Assembly: GCA_022592435.1 (NCBI GenBank)
Contig: JABYQS010000587.1
Coordinates: 1 to 17,702 of the forward strand
Direction: 5' to 3'
Length of the DNA stretch: 17,702 nucleotides
Origin: Cerioporus squamosus
Lineage: Eukaryota; Basidiomycota; Agaricomycetes; Polyporales; Polyporaceae
The stretch's first letter is position 1. Each line of letters starts with the position of its first letter. Below are positions 1-9,016 of the stretch, one piece after another. The notes beneath the pieces were generated by a model. It was not told where the DNA came from and did no database searches. It was given only the letters and a program-made list of their open reading frames with translations. Made by a program: the position numbers and the translations under genes.

Positions 1-333
1 ACCCAGGAGGCTCTGGTGATCACCGAGGACTTTGTCTGTGTCTCCTCGCCAACCGCGAAGGACGGCTTTCCGCGGGACCATAAGTACAGCAAACTGCAAG
101 TGTTGAGAGCTCCTGGAGCTTACGTCTTTGGGGTGCTGCGGTGGGCCGGGGCTGTATTCGATGTCTTCGTTCGACTCAGCTCACTGCCTCGCCGGTTACA
201 TAGAAGGCAAGGATCCTACTTTGCCTAAGTGAATAAGACTACCGCAGCACGAGAACGACTACTTGAAGTTACACTAGAGTTTAGAGGGCTTCAGCACGAT
301 TCTCGTGCATCCGTCTCCCCGTCTTGCACCAAC
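1..333. other. Upstream region of BTB-1, no gene recognised
   Basis: This stretch precedes BTB-1 and I see no gene in it. A short open frame at 16-228 has no recognisable domain and lacks splice signals tying it to anything. The notable content is an inverted pair of the 10-mer GTGCTGCGGT (133-142) and its reverse complement (241-250), annotated separately. The last part (about 300-334) is probably the 5' leader of BTB-1, ending at a GTGAGT splice donor. Confidence 0.5.
133..250. promoter_or_regulatory. Inverted pair of TGCTGCGGT element upstream of BTB-1
   Basis: GTGCTGCGGT lies at 133-142 and its exact reverse complement ACCGCAGCAC at 241-250, about 85-200 bp upstream of the inferred BTB-1 start. 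The same core occurs upstream of the other four BTB loci, in inverted pairs in the BTB-2/BTB-3 and BTB-5 promoter regions. Repeated occurrence at equivalent positions makes a transcription-factor site a reasonable inference. The factor is unknown. Confidence 0.55.
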
Positions 334-1440
334 AGTGAGTCTCCTAGTTCTATTGTCCGAGGTAACTTACTCATTGAAGTCGCTCAGTGACGGAGACAAT
401 CAACCGCACCGCTATCTCACCTTTCAACAGGCCTTCAGAAGATGTGATCCTCCGATCCTCGGACGGTTTAGAGCTCTATGTCAATCGATGGGTCTTGCGA
501 GACGCATCTACCGTCTTCGCAGACATGTTCGACGTCCCCCAACCCTCTGTGGCCATCGGTCAGTCGAGCGAAGCCATTGATGGTGCGCATGCTATCTCCG
601 ACACCAAACTTCCTCCCCCGGCCCCCACACCGCCTCTCATCCCAGTCTCAGAGGATGGGGAAACACTCGAGCAGCTCCTGAAGCTTTGCTACCCACTCGC
701 CGTCCCTCCCTTGTTTCCCACCTTCGCTAGCGTCAAACCCGTGCTTGTCGCAGCCAACAAATACCACATCGACCACGTCCTTGACCTGCTCCGTCCACGT
801 CTGCAGCACTTCAGCGCAACGCAGCCTGTACACGTGTATGCCTTCGCAGCCAGATACGGCATGCTCATGCTCATGAAGGACGCGGCACGAGACTTCCTCA
901 TGCTACCAAACATGTGGTGCTACGCCGGCGAGCTGGACGGCATCACCGGTACGGAGTATCATCGACTCCTGATGTACCGTAACCGCTGTTCCGCCGCGCT
1001 GCAAGAACTCATCGCTACCCCTCTACGCACCTACTTCGTCGAGCCCGATTCATGGGTTTGGCTCACCTGCACCAGTTGTCGCGAACATCGATGCGGTGAC
1101 CGCCCATGCAACCCGGAATGCCAAGAGGCAGCGTGGTTCCGAGCATATTGGGATAAACTCGGGACCCTCCTCCACGCTACGCCCTCTCCAGAGGCTGTAC
1201 ACGATCCGAAGTTGACTGAGGAGATGTTGAAGAAAGCTATCTCCTGTAGCACCTGCAAGGACAAGGTGTTCAGACACCTGCGCCGCTTCTCCGAGCTCTT
1301 CATCGCAGACGTCGAGAAGCGCGTGCTGAAGGTGCGTGTTCCTAACTACACGGGTAGTGTCAGAGGTCCCTGTGCATGCCCACAATGATATGTTGACGTA
1401 ACGAACTTGCTCGTAGGTCACTCTCGATGATGCGCTTTGA
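334..1440 (+). CDS. BTB/POZ domain protein, paralogue 1 (BTB-1)
   Basis: Likely a BTB/POZ protein of 322 residues, a protein-interaction scaffold that in many eukaryotes serves as a Cullin-3 substrate adaptor. Exons are 334 (the A of ATG), 388-1331 and 1417-1440, with introns 335-387 and 1332-1416. The main exon would otherwise begin with GTG; splicing CAACA to TGACGG makes an ATG with A at -3. The BTB fold spans about residues 11-140, with PFNRPSEDVILRSSDG near 12-27, FADMFDVPQP near 44-53, a Pro/Ser-rich loop at 54-83, and LLKLCYP followed by NKYHIDHVLDLLRPRL. A Cys-rich patch (C228, C231, C236, C241, C245) and a C-terminal pair C287-x2-C290 could bind metal. The last intron is phase 0 and leaves a seven-residue tail. 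It is intact, unlike BTB-5. The BTB assignment is firm. The cellular role is unknown, and no BACK, MATH or Kelch partner domain is evident. Confidence 0.85.
335..387 (+). other. Start-codon-splitting intron of BTB-1
   Basis: This is a 53-nt intron with donor GTGAGT and acceptor CTCAG. The exon before it ends in CAACA and the exon after begins TGACG, so the ATG exists only in spliced RNA. The next in-frame Met lies inside the BTB fold (residue 47), so a downstream start would truncate the domain. I see no in-frame upstream ATG in the leader. BTB-2 and BTB-5 have the same arrangement. Confidence 0.7.
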
Positions 1441-1972
1441 TGGTTGGATTACGGTTCTCCTTCTGGAGTTGCGCACGATCATGCGGCGCGATCCCGGGCG
1501 TATCGAGGCAGAAAGTGCGGAAGAGAGGGAATGGGTGTCTGTCACTGCATGATACGATGACCAGTATGTTGTTTGATACGATGAGTGGTCCAATCAACCA
1601 GCGTGAAGCTGCACGGCAGTCTGTCATGACAGCAGAGCTCACAACGACTGCTTGAATCAGAAACGTACGGTGACATTTCAGTGCGACGTGCGTGCTAGAC
1701 GGTGTGTTGGGGACCACTGGCAGAAGCACTCATGCTCACTACTTAGATCTGCACAATCCAAATGGACGGTAGGGTAGGCTTCTTACATGCCTTGGAATTT
1801 CTGCAGTGTATCGTCCGTACGCGTCACTATGCATGTCCGCCATACTGGCCGAACAAGATCATCATATGCATGGCAGCCAAACAGCGACCCGGCGGGCCGG
1901 CTGAGGCGGACATGCACTCAGACCTCCGTAAATACCATGTGCACATCATAAGCCTGTAAAGAATAACAGTAT
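1441..1972. other. Intergenic, BTB-1 to tRNA-Arg
   Basis: I recognise no gene here on either strand. It should hold the BTB-1 3' untranslated region and the 5' flank of the tRNA gene. Open frames present are short, overlap on both strands and show no domain or plausible splice structure. Confidence 0.45.
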
Positions 1973-2064
1973 GGCCGCCTGGCGTAATGGCAACGCGTCT
2001 GACTACGATCGTCCCTTGGGTACGAGTAATCAGGAGATTGCAGGTTCGACCCCTGCGGTGGTCA
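1973..2064 (+). tRNA. tRNA-Arg (anticodon ACG) with a 20-nt intron
   Basis: A complete cloverleaf can be folded. The acceptor stem GGCCGCC (1973-1979) pairs with GGTGGTC (2057-2063) using G-U pairs, followed by discriminator A (2064). The D arm is GCGT...ACGC, the anticodon stem TCTGA (1998-2002) pairs with TCAGG (2030-2034), the variable loop is AGATT, and the T arm is GCAGG-TTCGACC-CCTGC. The anticodon ACG is at 2005-2007. Bases 2009-2028 form an intron after position 37, the canonical eukaryotic site, and TCGT at its 5' end can pair with ACGA near its 3' end. A T5 run at 2065-2069 fits Pol III termination. ACG (read as ICG) decodes CGN arginine codons. Confidence 0.93.
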
Positions 2065-2069
2065 TTTTT
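2065..2069 (+). terminator. Pol III T-run terminator of tRNA-Arg
   Basis: Five consecutive T residues start directly after the discriminator base, as expected for RNA polymerase III termination. Confidence 0.75.
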
Positions 2070-2089
2070 GTCACATACTCCTGGTGCAG

Positions 2090-2720
2090 CACTGGACTGA
2101 AGACGGCGAGCCTGTCCTTCGTCTGAGACCCTCCTGCAGTGCCTTGATCTTTGTCTTTTGTTTGCGTTACTACATAGTGGTGGGTGTGAGCAGGAGAGAC
2201 CATCTATATGTACGAGAGTTCGCACCTTGTCCTTGAGTACCTGCAGTTGGGAGTGTAGTGTCCTCACTTCCTCATTCTTCTGCACCAGTTCCGCCTTGTG
2301 CGTGTCTGCTTGGCGGACCATGTCTTCTTGTAGCTGGCTTAGGCGATGATTAGCCTCCTTGAGCTTTGGGAGCACTTGCTCGGAAGCCCGAAGAGCCTCG
2401 CACGCGGTCTGATTAGCCACTGCAATCTCGGCCTTAGCTTCCTCCAGCTGACGTTGTAAGGACGCTATCTTTGCATGCTGCTTCTCGATCATGCTGAAGA
2501 GCGGCAGCATCTCCTGCTAGCGCGCAGCAACGGCGGTGAGGAGACCCTTTGCATGGGAGGGGGAGATGGAGTTACGCTTCCGTTGCGCACGGACAGAGAA
2601 TCACGTTCAGTGCAACGAGCCCATGGACGCAGGCAATATTAAATACTCAAGAGCTGCAAGTGCTGTCTCAAGGACCACCCGCGATAGATGTTGGCCTGCC
2701 TCTTCCTCGAATCGGCATAT
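2090..2720 (-). pseudogene. Inverted coiled-coil block of a broken RING/coiled-coil gene (RING-C, middle part)
   Basis: On the minus strand, 2546-2226 encodes a coiled coil closely matching the middle exon of the RING gene at 3940-5417. It shares GLLTAVAAR at the exon start, MLPLF, then lysine/glutamate/alanine heptads ending in DTHKAELVQKNEEV. The acceptor before GGTCTC (AAAG) is also shared. An in-frame TAG (2519-2517) sits where the paralogue has TGG, a clear nonsense change. A donor at 2225 and a short following exon (about 2148 to 2090) resemble the next paralogue exon. Further upstream on the same strand, about 2720-2630, an open stretch (CRFEEEAGQHLSRVVLE) may correspond to the segment preceding the coiled coil, but this match is weak. 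There is no RING domain, so this is a relic. Confidence 0.7.
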
Positions 2721-2737
2721 AGCTTAGTTCTCTGCAG

Positions 2738-3066
2738 TTCTTCGACTATGAAGACTTCTGCCCCGTGCGCGAGCCCGAGATCTCCCATACTCCGTCAGGC
2801 AAACGCAAATGGTCGGTAGACAACAAGTAGACAAGGAAGAAACTGCCCCACCCGACGTGTAAATGGACGATCCCCTCCCGACCTCTCCATGGTGTGCCCC
2901 ACAGGGTGCATACTTCGAGTCGGAATGGAACCTCGTCATGACGCAAAATCAGCGGTCAGGATCGAGCATAAAGCGCTCCGCGCCGGCGACACACTTCCCG
3001 CTCGATGTCGACAGGAATGGAAGGCCGAACAAGCCTGTGCAGTTGGGGTCCCGGAGGTCAATGTAG
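2738..3066 (+). pseudogene. C-terminal end of the broken RING/coiled-coil gene (RING-C, 3' part)
   Basis: The exon begins after a good acceptor (CTCTGCAG, ending at 2737). It reads FFDYEDFCPV..., then HTPSGKRKW, aligning with the HTP-RKRKR basic segment of the 3940-5417 paralogue. A TAG at 2828-2830 closes that frame. The shifted frame 2863-3066 reads YFESEWNL, GSSIKRSAPATHFPLD and NGRPNKPVQLGSRRSM, then stops. This matches the paralogue C-terminus (SFASDWQL, GKPLAPVQTGSRRRAKF). It is therefore the genuine 3' end of a family member, with at least one stop and one frameshift. It begins within about 20 bp of the 5' limit of the inverted block on the other strand. Confidence 0.72.
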
Positions 3067-3939
3067 TATTGTTGCCCGCCTTTGGCATTTTGGTCGTGAC
3101 GGCCCAACCACTACCAACTGCAGATCGTGCTATCCTCTAGCGCATTGCGTGACAGGCATATCATCAAGATATCTACAGTTCGACATTATTGGCCTATGAG
3201 CCACGCCGCCGCCTGCCTCAGGCTACCCGGGGCTACTCCAAGTTCGGGACTGGAGGGCACGCGGGCGCGGTGCATCGCCAGCGTAGGAAGTGAAAGCAGC
3301 TGGCTCGAACGCGTTTGCACAGACCTTCGAATCCTCTCCCGCAGGCACTTCCAGATGGAGAACTTCCAACTTGGTCAGTGGTCCGTATGATTACATCTGT
3401 CGAGGGGTTTTCGAGAGGAGGGAGTGTGGTGTTTATTATCGGAAGTCCATCCGCCTGCCAGTTGAGGCCCTTGAAGCGTTGCAGTCACTGCACCTCAACC
3501 TGGAGCTGGAAGTCGCCGCAGGCTGAGCTATCCTATCACGAAAGACCGGCGAGGTCAGCGGACATTCACGATGCCGTATCCCGGCAGACAGACATCCTCT
3601 TGTCTGAATACCTATCTAAGCGTCCGAGCCAGAGATGGTGTACAGAAGTACTGACTGCAAGCGCCGCATGTCCTACTGTACTGTTGCTCGAAGCAAGTGC
3701 ACAAAGACTCTGCCGTATCCGAGTGCGACCTCCTTTCGCGCTCACGTGACCCCAGCCACAACCGTGTCATTCTCAGTGTCAACGCGCTCTCACCGCGACC
3801 ACCATCTGCTTAGCCTTCAAGTCTTCTTCCCGTTCGTGTCTCTTTCTCCTTCGACCTCGGCAAACTTGTTGTACTGGGACTGGGCGGGCGTCTTATTCCC
3901 GTTGTACTCCGACATATCCTTCGTCACCACCCTGCAATT
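3067..3939. other. Intergenic, upstream of RING-A
   Basis: I recognise no gene here. Open frames at 3290-3526 and 3315-3749 overlap each other and have no recognisable domain. The final 200 bp is the presumptive promoter and leader of RING-A: it contains a CACGTG E-box-type site at about 3742 and pyrimidine-rich leader sequence running into the ATG at 3940. Confidence 0.4.
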
Positions 3940-5417
3940 ATGTCGTCAACCGGGTTCCTTTGCAGCATATGTCAAGACAGCTACGCAATCGCCGAGATCC
4001 GTTCGCTGCCGTGTGGTACGAGCATTCTTCCTGATACATATTGCTCCCAACTGAGTCTCTGTGATGTAGGGCACACCCACTGCGCGACATGTATAACAGC
4101 ATACATGGCAGCCACGCGACCACAGCGCGGCAAATATCCGTGCCCTCATTGTCGTGCGCTATTCAAGAACTCAGAACCCCACCCAATCTTTCTTGAGAAC
4201 AGCGACTCTGCAAGCCAGGCTGGCGGCCGGAGTGGCGAACCCGTCTGTCATTCTGGCCCATTCCACCACCAGGTCGCGTCTGCTCTCAGGGAGGTGACGT
4301 GTGTAGAGGAGGACCAGAGAGCTCAGACCGTGCAACGGGCAGCGCAGGAGATGGAGAAGGTTACGGAGTTGATGAGTGGCCGTGATTGCTTGCTGGTACG
4401 TGCAACCCTGTATTTCATACGATGCAACCATGTAGCCCAACAATCTCCCCTAAAGGGTCTCCTCACCGCAGTTGCCGCACGATGGCGGGGGATGCTGCCA
4501 CTCTTCAACACGATCGCTAAACAACGTGCCGACATTGCGCTTCTACGCCGCCAACTCCAGGAGGCGAAGGAGGAGGCGAAGACGGCCGAGCGTGTTGCGG
4601 AGGACGCCGTCATGGAGGCGGAGAAGACCCTCCCCACACTCAGGAGCACTCAGCGCGAGCTGCGGGAAGCCAAATACGTCTCGATCAACTCGAACAAACG
4701 ATGGTGACTCGGGCGGATAAGCACAAAGCCGAGCTGCAGGATAAGAGTCAGGAAGTGAGCAGGCTTCACGACCAGCTGCGAGCACTCAAAGCTCAGGTGC
4801 GAGTCAACAGGATATTCGTGTCTTCCCATCCTCACGTACGCGACGCGACAGGAACTCAAGCAAAAGCAGGAAATTAGGAAGCTGCGGGAGGAAGCGAAGC
4901 CGAGGACACGTCATCTGCAGATTGCTGCCTCGCGAGACACAAAATACTTCGCGGACCGCAGCCAAAGCGAGCTGGAGCTGCTCGCACCCACATCGAACAG
5001 AGTAGGTTTGTTCTACCCCCTCTGAACGAACGGAGAGCTCACTCTGCGATAGGTATCCGAATACTTCCAGGCGCTGGAACATACTCGTCATACTCCGCGC
5101 AAGCGCAAGCGGTCTGAAGACGAGGACGAGTCTCTCTCGTCGGACTTTGACCCAGATCCCATGTTGTGCATGAGGAATTCGTCGTCTCCACAAGCAAGGA
5201 CGCGCCAGTACTCCAACGCGCTCCGCCGGTAGTGAAGGCACTGTCGTTCGCTTCCGACTGGCAGCTTCCTTCCCAACAGGTGAAGCGGTCAAAATCAAGC
5301 TCAAGGGTTCTGCAACGCCCTGCATCTTCAACGAATCCGTTCGGGCTTCAGCTCGACGCCAAGGGGAAGCCGCTCGCGCCCGTGCAGACTGGTTCCCGGA
5401 GGAGGGCGAAATTCTGA
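3940..5417 (+). pseudogene. RING-finger/coiled-coil protein with two apparent frameshifts (RING-A)
   Basis: This would be a RING-type E3 ligase-like protein of about 419 residues. Exons are 3940-4015, 4070-4395, 4456-4796, 4852-5001 and 5053-5417. The N-terminal C3HC4 RING is complete (C8, C11, C25, H27, C30, C33, C50, C53). It is followed by a variable linker, a long Lys/Glu/Ala coiled coil (about 150-290), a basic nuclear-signal-like RKRKR followed by an acidic run, and the family tail GKPLAPVQTGSRRRAKF. Two breaks are visible. Between 4671 and 4702 the sequence is one base shorter than the minus-strand paralogue, closing the frame at 4707. Near 5150-5166 the frame must shift again to reach the conserved tail. 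These could be pseudogene lesions or assembly errors. The nearby single-copy genes read cleanly, which favours real decay. Confidence 0.68.
4016..4069 (+). other. 54-nt intron inside the RING domain of RING-A
   Basis: Donor GTACGA and acceptor GATGTAG interrupt the glycine codon between the third Cys and the His ligand (C25-G-H27). The intron length is a multiple of three with no in-frame stop, so unspliced RNA would stay in frame with 18 extra residues inside the zinc-binding site. RING-B has an intron at exactly the same codon position (16916-16972), supporting both calls. Confidence 0.8.
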
Positions 5418-6159
5418 TGTTCATCTTGGTCGTCGCGCCACCATCCCCACCTCGTCTATATACCAGTCAGCACCGGCTGTGGGTTTCAGGGCCTCGAGCT
5501 TGCTTCTTCGAATTCCCGAGCTGTGTACTGCTCGCGACTCACCCCCGACCAGGCCTTGTAGTTCTCCAGTCGCGATGCATTGGCAAACTTGGGCTAATTG
5601 CCTGTGTTGCGTCAAAGCGCACCCAGTTCCGTGCAGACCAACCGCGGCTACCCCGGTATGGTCGCCTTACTAGGTGGATTTCCTGGTGACAACTCGCAAG
5701 GACTGCGCCGACTGCGACGTGATCCTGATCTTGTAGCTTGTTGGGTACATACAGTACAGCACTTTCGAAACTTCCCGAGACTTGGTCCTTGCTTCCCAGC
5801 CACAGTACTAGTCCCTGTCCGCTACTTGAGGGCGCAGACAGTGTAGAGTCCTGCTTACCCCCTGCCTCCGGACGTTTAATATGTAGACTTACAGTATTAA
5901 AGCTTTTCTCACCTCAGTGATGGAAGTTGATGAGACGGATTGTGCGGATGCTTCGACGACGACGACCGCTGTGTATAGATCGTGAGAATGTGCAGTACCG
6001 CCCAGCGAGCTCGCCGAGCACAGCGTTCCCGACGGTAAACATGACACTCTCGCTTTGTCTGTGAATACATCCCTCGTCGACAGGCGTCGGCCCTCATTCC
6101 ACTACCACTCGTTTCTTCCTACCTCGGCGCGTCCGCCCTCCGGTTTCTGAACAAAGTAG
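5418..6159. other. Intergenic, RING-A to SHE3-like gene
   Basis: I recognise no gene here. An AT-rich inverted repeat, TTTAATA (5875-5881) with TATTAAA (5895-5901) separated by 13 bp, stands out from the GC-rich background. It could be part of the promoter of the downstream gene or a 3'-end signal. The last 70 bp before 6160 is pyrimidine-rich leader sequence. Confidence 0.45.
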
Positions 6160-8227
6160 ATGTCCAGCGGGAGCCACCTCGCCTCACCACTCTCGCCGCC
6201 GCGCTCAATATCTCGGCCGTCCTCAAGAGGTTCCGGACGGGCGACCCCTGTTGTGACCCTCGCAGACGAGACCGGTGCGTGCCTCCGCTCTGAGCTACGA
6301 CGCGAGAGCTGTCCGCTGTACACGGAATTCGGCGAGTGCTGAACGAGCGCCGTGCGCACCCCGACAGTGGCCATCCGCCAGCATATGTCCACGCTCAAGC
6401 ACAACATCCGACACCAACAAGCCCAGCTCGCAGCACTCGAGAACACCGTCCTCCGCGGCCCGCGCCCGCTCCCGCCCGGCATCTTCACCTCCCCGCCCAT
6501 GTCCCCGTCCGAACTCGACTCGAACCCACCGCCGCCGAGGATCGCGCGCCGAAGCAGCTTCGACGCACTGCAGGGCCTGGCGGGACCGGAGTCCAGCTTG
6601 CCACTTCCGCGCAAGGCCAGCAACATGTCATTTGGGGAGGAAAATGGGATCAGGGAGGGCATCCCGACCGGCTCGGGGTCTGCGCATAGGTCGTCGAGTC
6701 CGACACGGACACTCAGTCGTGAGTCTCTTCTTGCACATCCCGCCCCCGTGCTGCGATACTAAGGCCTAGGCAGGCATTCCTGTTTCCTCGGTAGGTCAGT
6801 AGGTCGGACATTCGCAGCGCATCTCCACAGTGGCGCGTCTCGAGCTCGTGAGGAGCAGTATTGGCTCGCGGGACAATGCTAGCTCCTCCGGATCGATGAC
6901 CACACGTCTTCAACTCCCTGGCGTTGAGCGGCTGGATAATGATCGGGTGGACGGGTTCAAAGGAGAGCATGGACAGGTGGGACGTTCAGGTATCGGCAGC
7001 AGGTACCGTCCGCTCGTTCGTTCATCGGGATTGGCACGATCTGCCAGGACGTCATATTGCCTGCCATATCTTATCGTTGGGGCCTTTGCCTATAACCGAT
7101 ATTACTCTTCGGCTCAATTGCTGGGAAGCAAATATGAATCGCTGCTGCATGCCACTGTCCTGACTACTGGCCCACATCCACACAGCAGGGCGGCTGTCTC
7201 CCTTTGTGCAGAATGCTGACGAGCTCCGCAGGCAATGCACGGGCATTAGCAGAAGAAGATCTCGGCGACTCATCCAGATCATCCACGAATTTACACGTAT
7301 CGACCACGTCAGCAGGAGGCGTATCGCCACGGCGAGCGTCGTTCGCACCCGGGAACACGACAAAGGTCCTCGCGGACCTTCAGGCCGGCGTCCTCAATGC
7401 GAAGAACGCGCTCGAGAATACGAAAGCACAGTTGCGGGTTAGTCAGCGGCAGGTCAGCCAGCTAACCCGACAGACGGAGGACCTGAAGGAGGTGCGGGAA
7501 CGGTTGCGACTCGAGAACGAGGGCTTGAACAACGTCGTCGCACGGAAAGAGCGATTGCTCCAGGAGGTGCGTGCGCTGTAGCTGTCAGATTGTTGGGGAT
7601 GTCTTACCCGGGCGCAGGTACTGGATCGCGCACGGAAAGCAGAGGCGGAGGTCATCACGCTCAGATCATCGCTCAAGAACGAGACGACGACATCGAAGAA
7701 GACAATCCGCGAAATGGAGGCGTCGCTCGCAGAGAGTACTGCTCGGACGCAAAAGGCGGAGCGTGAGTACGCCGTCCTGCGAGACTCGATCAAGGGGCTC
7801 GTGGAGTCCTTCCAGATGGATGCTGTCAACCTGCGCGAGGAGATGAAGCGGCGGGAGGAGAAGCTGAAGGCGGATGCGGAGGAGATGGGGAGGAAGTACA
7901 AGTCGCTGCTGGAGGCGGTGCGGAAGGAGCGCGAGTCGGGCGGTCTGGGCGAGGTGCGGTGGCTGCTGCACGAGAACAAGCGGATAACGGAGCAGATGGA
8001 GGTAACGCTGAAGGAGGAGATGAAGGACCTACGTGGGGAGGTGGACAGGCACGCGCAGGAGAGCGACGAGGCCATCCAGACTGCGAAGTATGTCCTCTCA
8101 ACTTCCCCGAAATCCGCGCTTGCTGATGCTTGTTCGATGCAGAACACTGGCTACCGAACTCAGTCGACTACGGCGGCTCATGCGGCAAGCGGGAGCTGCT
8201 GCAGCTGCAGAAGCGCGAAACTCATGA
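6160..8227 (+). CDS. SHE3: Coiled-coil protein resembling fungal SHE3 (SWI5-dependent HO expression protein 3)
   Basis: A 458-residue protein assembled from exons 6160-6274, 6368-6718, 6774-6794, 7232-7566, 7618-8087 and 8143-8227; every junction keeps phase. The N-terminus is Ser/Pro/Arg-rich (residues 1-35), followed by a short helix (about 39-65), a disordered Ser/Pro region, and a long coiled coil from about 205 to 440. That coiled coil contains VLADLQAGVLNAKNALENTK, LTRQTEDLKEVRERLRLENE and VVARKERLLQE. The tail is Ala/Arg-rich. This order resembles basidiomycete proteins annotated as SHE3. In yeast, She3 links She2-bound ASH1 mRNA to myosin Myo4; the role in mushrooms is not established. 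The coiled coil is certain, while the SHE3 name comes from recalled family resemblance. Exon 3 is only 21 nt and intron 3 is long, so that part is least secure. Confidence 0.7.
6795..7231 (+). other. Unusually long (437 nt) intron 3 of the SHE3-like gene
   Basis: The donor GTCAGT at 6795 and acceptor CTCCGCAG at 7231 join a phase-1 exon end (TCG GTA G) to GC AAT GCA, giving ...IPVSSVGNARALAEE. A CTGAC branch-point-like site lies about 15 nt before the acceptor. All other introns in the window are 50-93 nt. An open frame runs through much of it (6818-7219), so a cassette exon with flanking introns is possible, but I see no recognisable domain in it. Confidence 0.5.
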
Positions 8228-9016
8228 TTTCAACTTCGATTTCCACTTTCATTACGACACGACAACCTCCTCCTCCTCCCGACCTTCGACATCGCACACA
8301 GCGTCTTTTTGCCAGCCGCACTTTCTCATGTTGTCTCATTTACACTGTCCGACTCTACGCTCCCGTCGCTCTGCTGTACTCCATCTATATACCTGGAGAC
8401 GCCTGTCTCTGCTACTTCTCCGCACTCTGGATTAATCATATATTGCATGGACAGCACTTCTATTATCCGCTGACAATACATCGTCTGCTTGGCCAGTCGC
8501 TCCACGTTGAACGGGGACGGCCGGTATTTCAGCCAAAGGGAACGTTCTGGCCACTGACTGAAGGCAGGTGAGCAATCCTGTCGGTGCTCGCGACACTCCG
8601 GTGTGTGCCACAGGGTCTTCGGATGGATGTATACTATGTTCGCGTGATGCCGCCATGGCGGCAGAGGTCAGGGGGCGGGGTTACCGGTTACCCCGCGTCG
8701 TCCCCGCACTGGAGTTCTGCTCGCCCTGTCGCGGTTTCCACTGTCTGTCAGTGTCAACTTGGCTGGGACGAGACTTAAGCAGAGAGACAGAACGTCGGCA
8801 ACGCATTTGTCTGCGGTTTCGCCCGAGAGTACCTTGCGGGTAGCGCTTGATCTCGATAGGCACTAGTCTCAGTGTCGGTGTCACTCTATTCACATGCCGG
8901 TAATCGGCGGTGCCCACTGCCGACCAGGTCGAACATATGTAAACCTGTCTCTCTCTCAACCCACTGCCATCCCGCCCGCATCCCCCGCACCATCCCTGTA
9001 CTCCTGTATCACCAAC
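8228..9016. other. Intergenic, SHE3-like gene to nitronate monooxygenase
   Basis: No gene recognised. The first part should be the 3' untranslated region of the SHE3-like gene (pyrimidine-rich, then AT-rich near 8430). A perfect 16-bp palindrome at 8648-8663, a GGGGCGGGG box and a tandem GGTTACC repeat follow, annotated separately. The last 100 bp is a C-rich leader before the ATG at 9017. Confidence 0.5.
8648..8695. promoter_or_regulatory. Palindrome, GC box and tandem GGTTACC upstream of nitronate monooxygenase
   Basis: TGCCGCCATGGCGGCA at 8648-8663 is a perfect 16-bp palindrome. Within 20 bp follow a GGGGGCGGGG stretch and two adjacent copies of GGTTACC (about 8679-8692). The cluster lies about 320-370 bp upstream of the nitronate monooxygenase ATG. 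A dimeric zinc-cluster-type site is possible, but no function is shown. Confidence 0.35.

Noticed and set aside
16..228. Open frame of 70 codons at the left edge
   Set aside because: No domain, no splice context, and it overlaps the first copy of the BTB promoter element. It begins with GTG, not a usual fungal start.
387..1388. BTB-1 as a single-exon gene starting at GTG 387 and stopping at 1388
   Set aside because: The GTG is an artefact of the intron acceptor AG preceding TG. Splicing gives ATG, and the 3' intron restores a tail similar to that of BTB-2.
1827..2510. 227-codon minus-strand frame as an intact coiled-coil gene
   Set aside because: Only about 2510-2226 is homologous to the RING family. 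Past 2226 the frame runs into an intron and then antisense through the tRNA gene. An in-frame TAG lies just upstream of its first Met.
3315..3749. 144-codon plus-strand frame
   Set aside because: No recognisable domain, overlapping competing frames, and no splice or start context to support it.
6102..6662. 186-codon minus-strand frame opposite SHE3-like exons 1-2
   Set aside because: It is the mirror of a GC-rich coding exon pair whose plus-strand structure keeps phase across five introns.
7443..8147. 234-codon minus-strand Ser/Arg-rich frame
   Set aside because: It is antisense to the coiled coil of the SHE3-like gene. Lys/Glu codons on the plus strand read as Ser/Leu/Phe on the minus strand.
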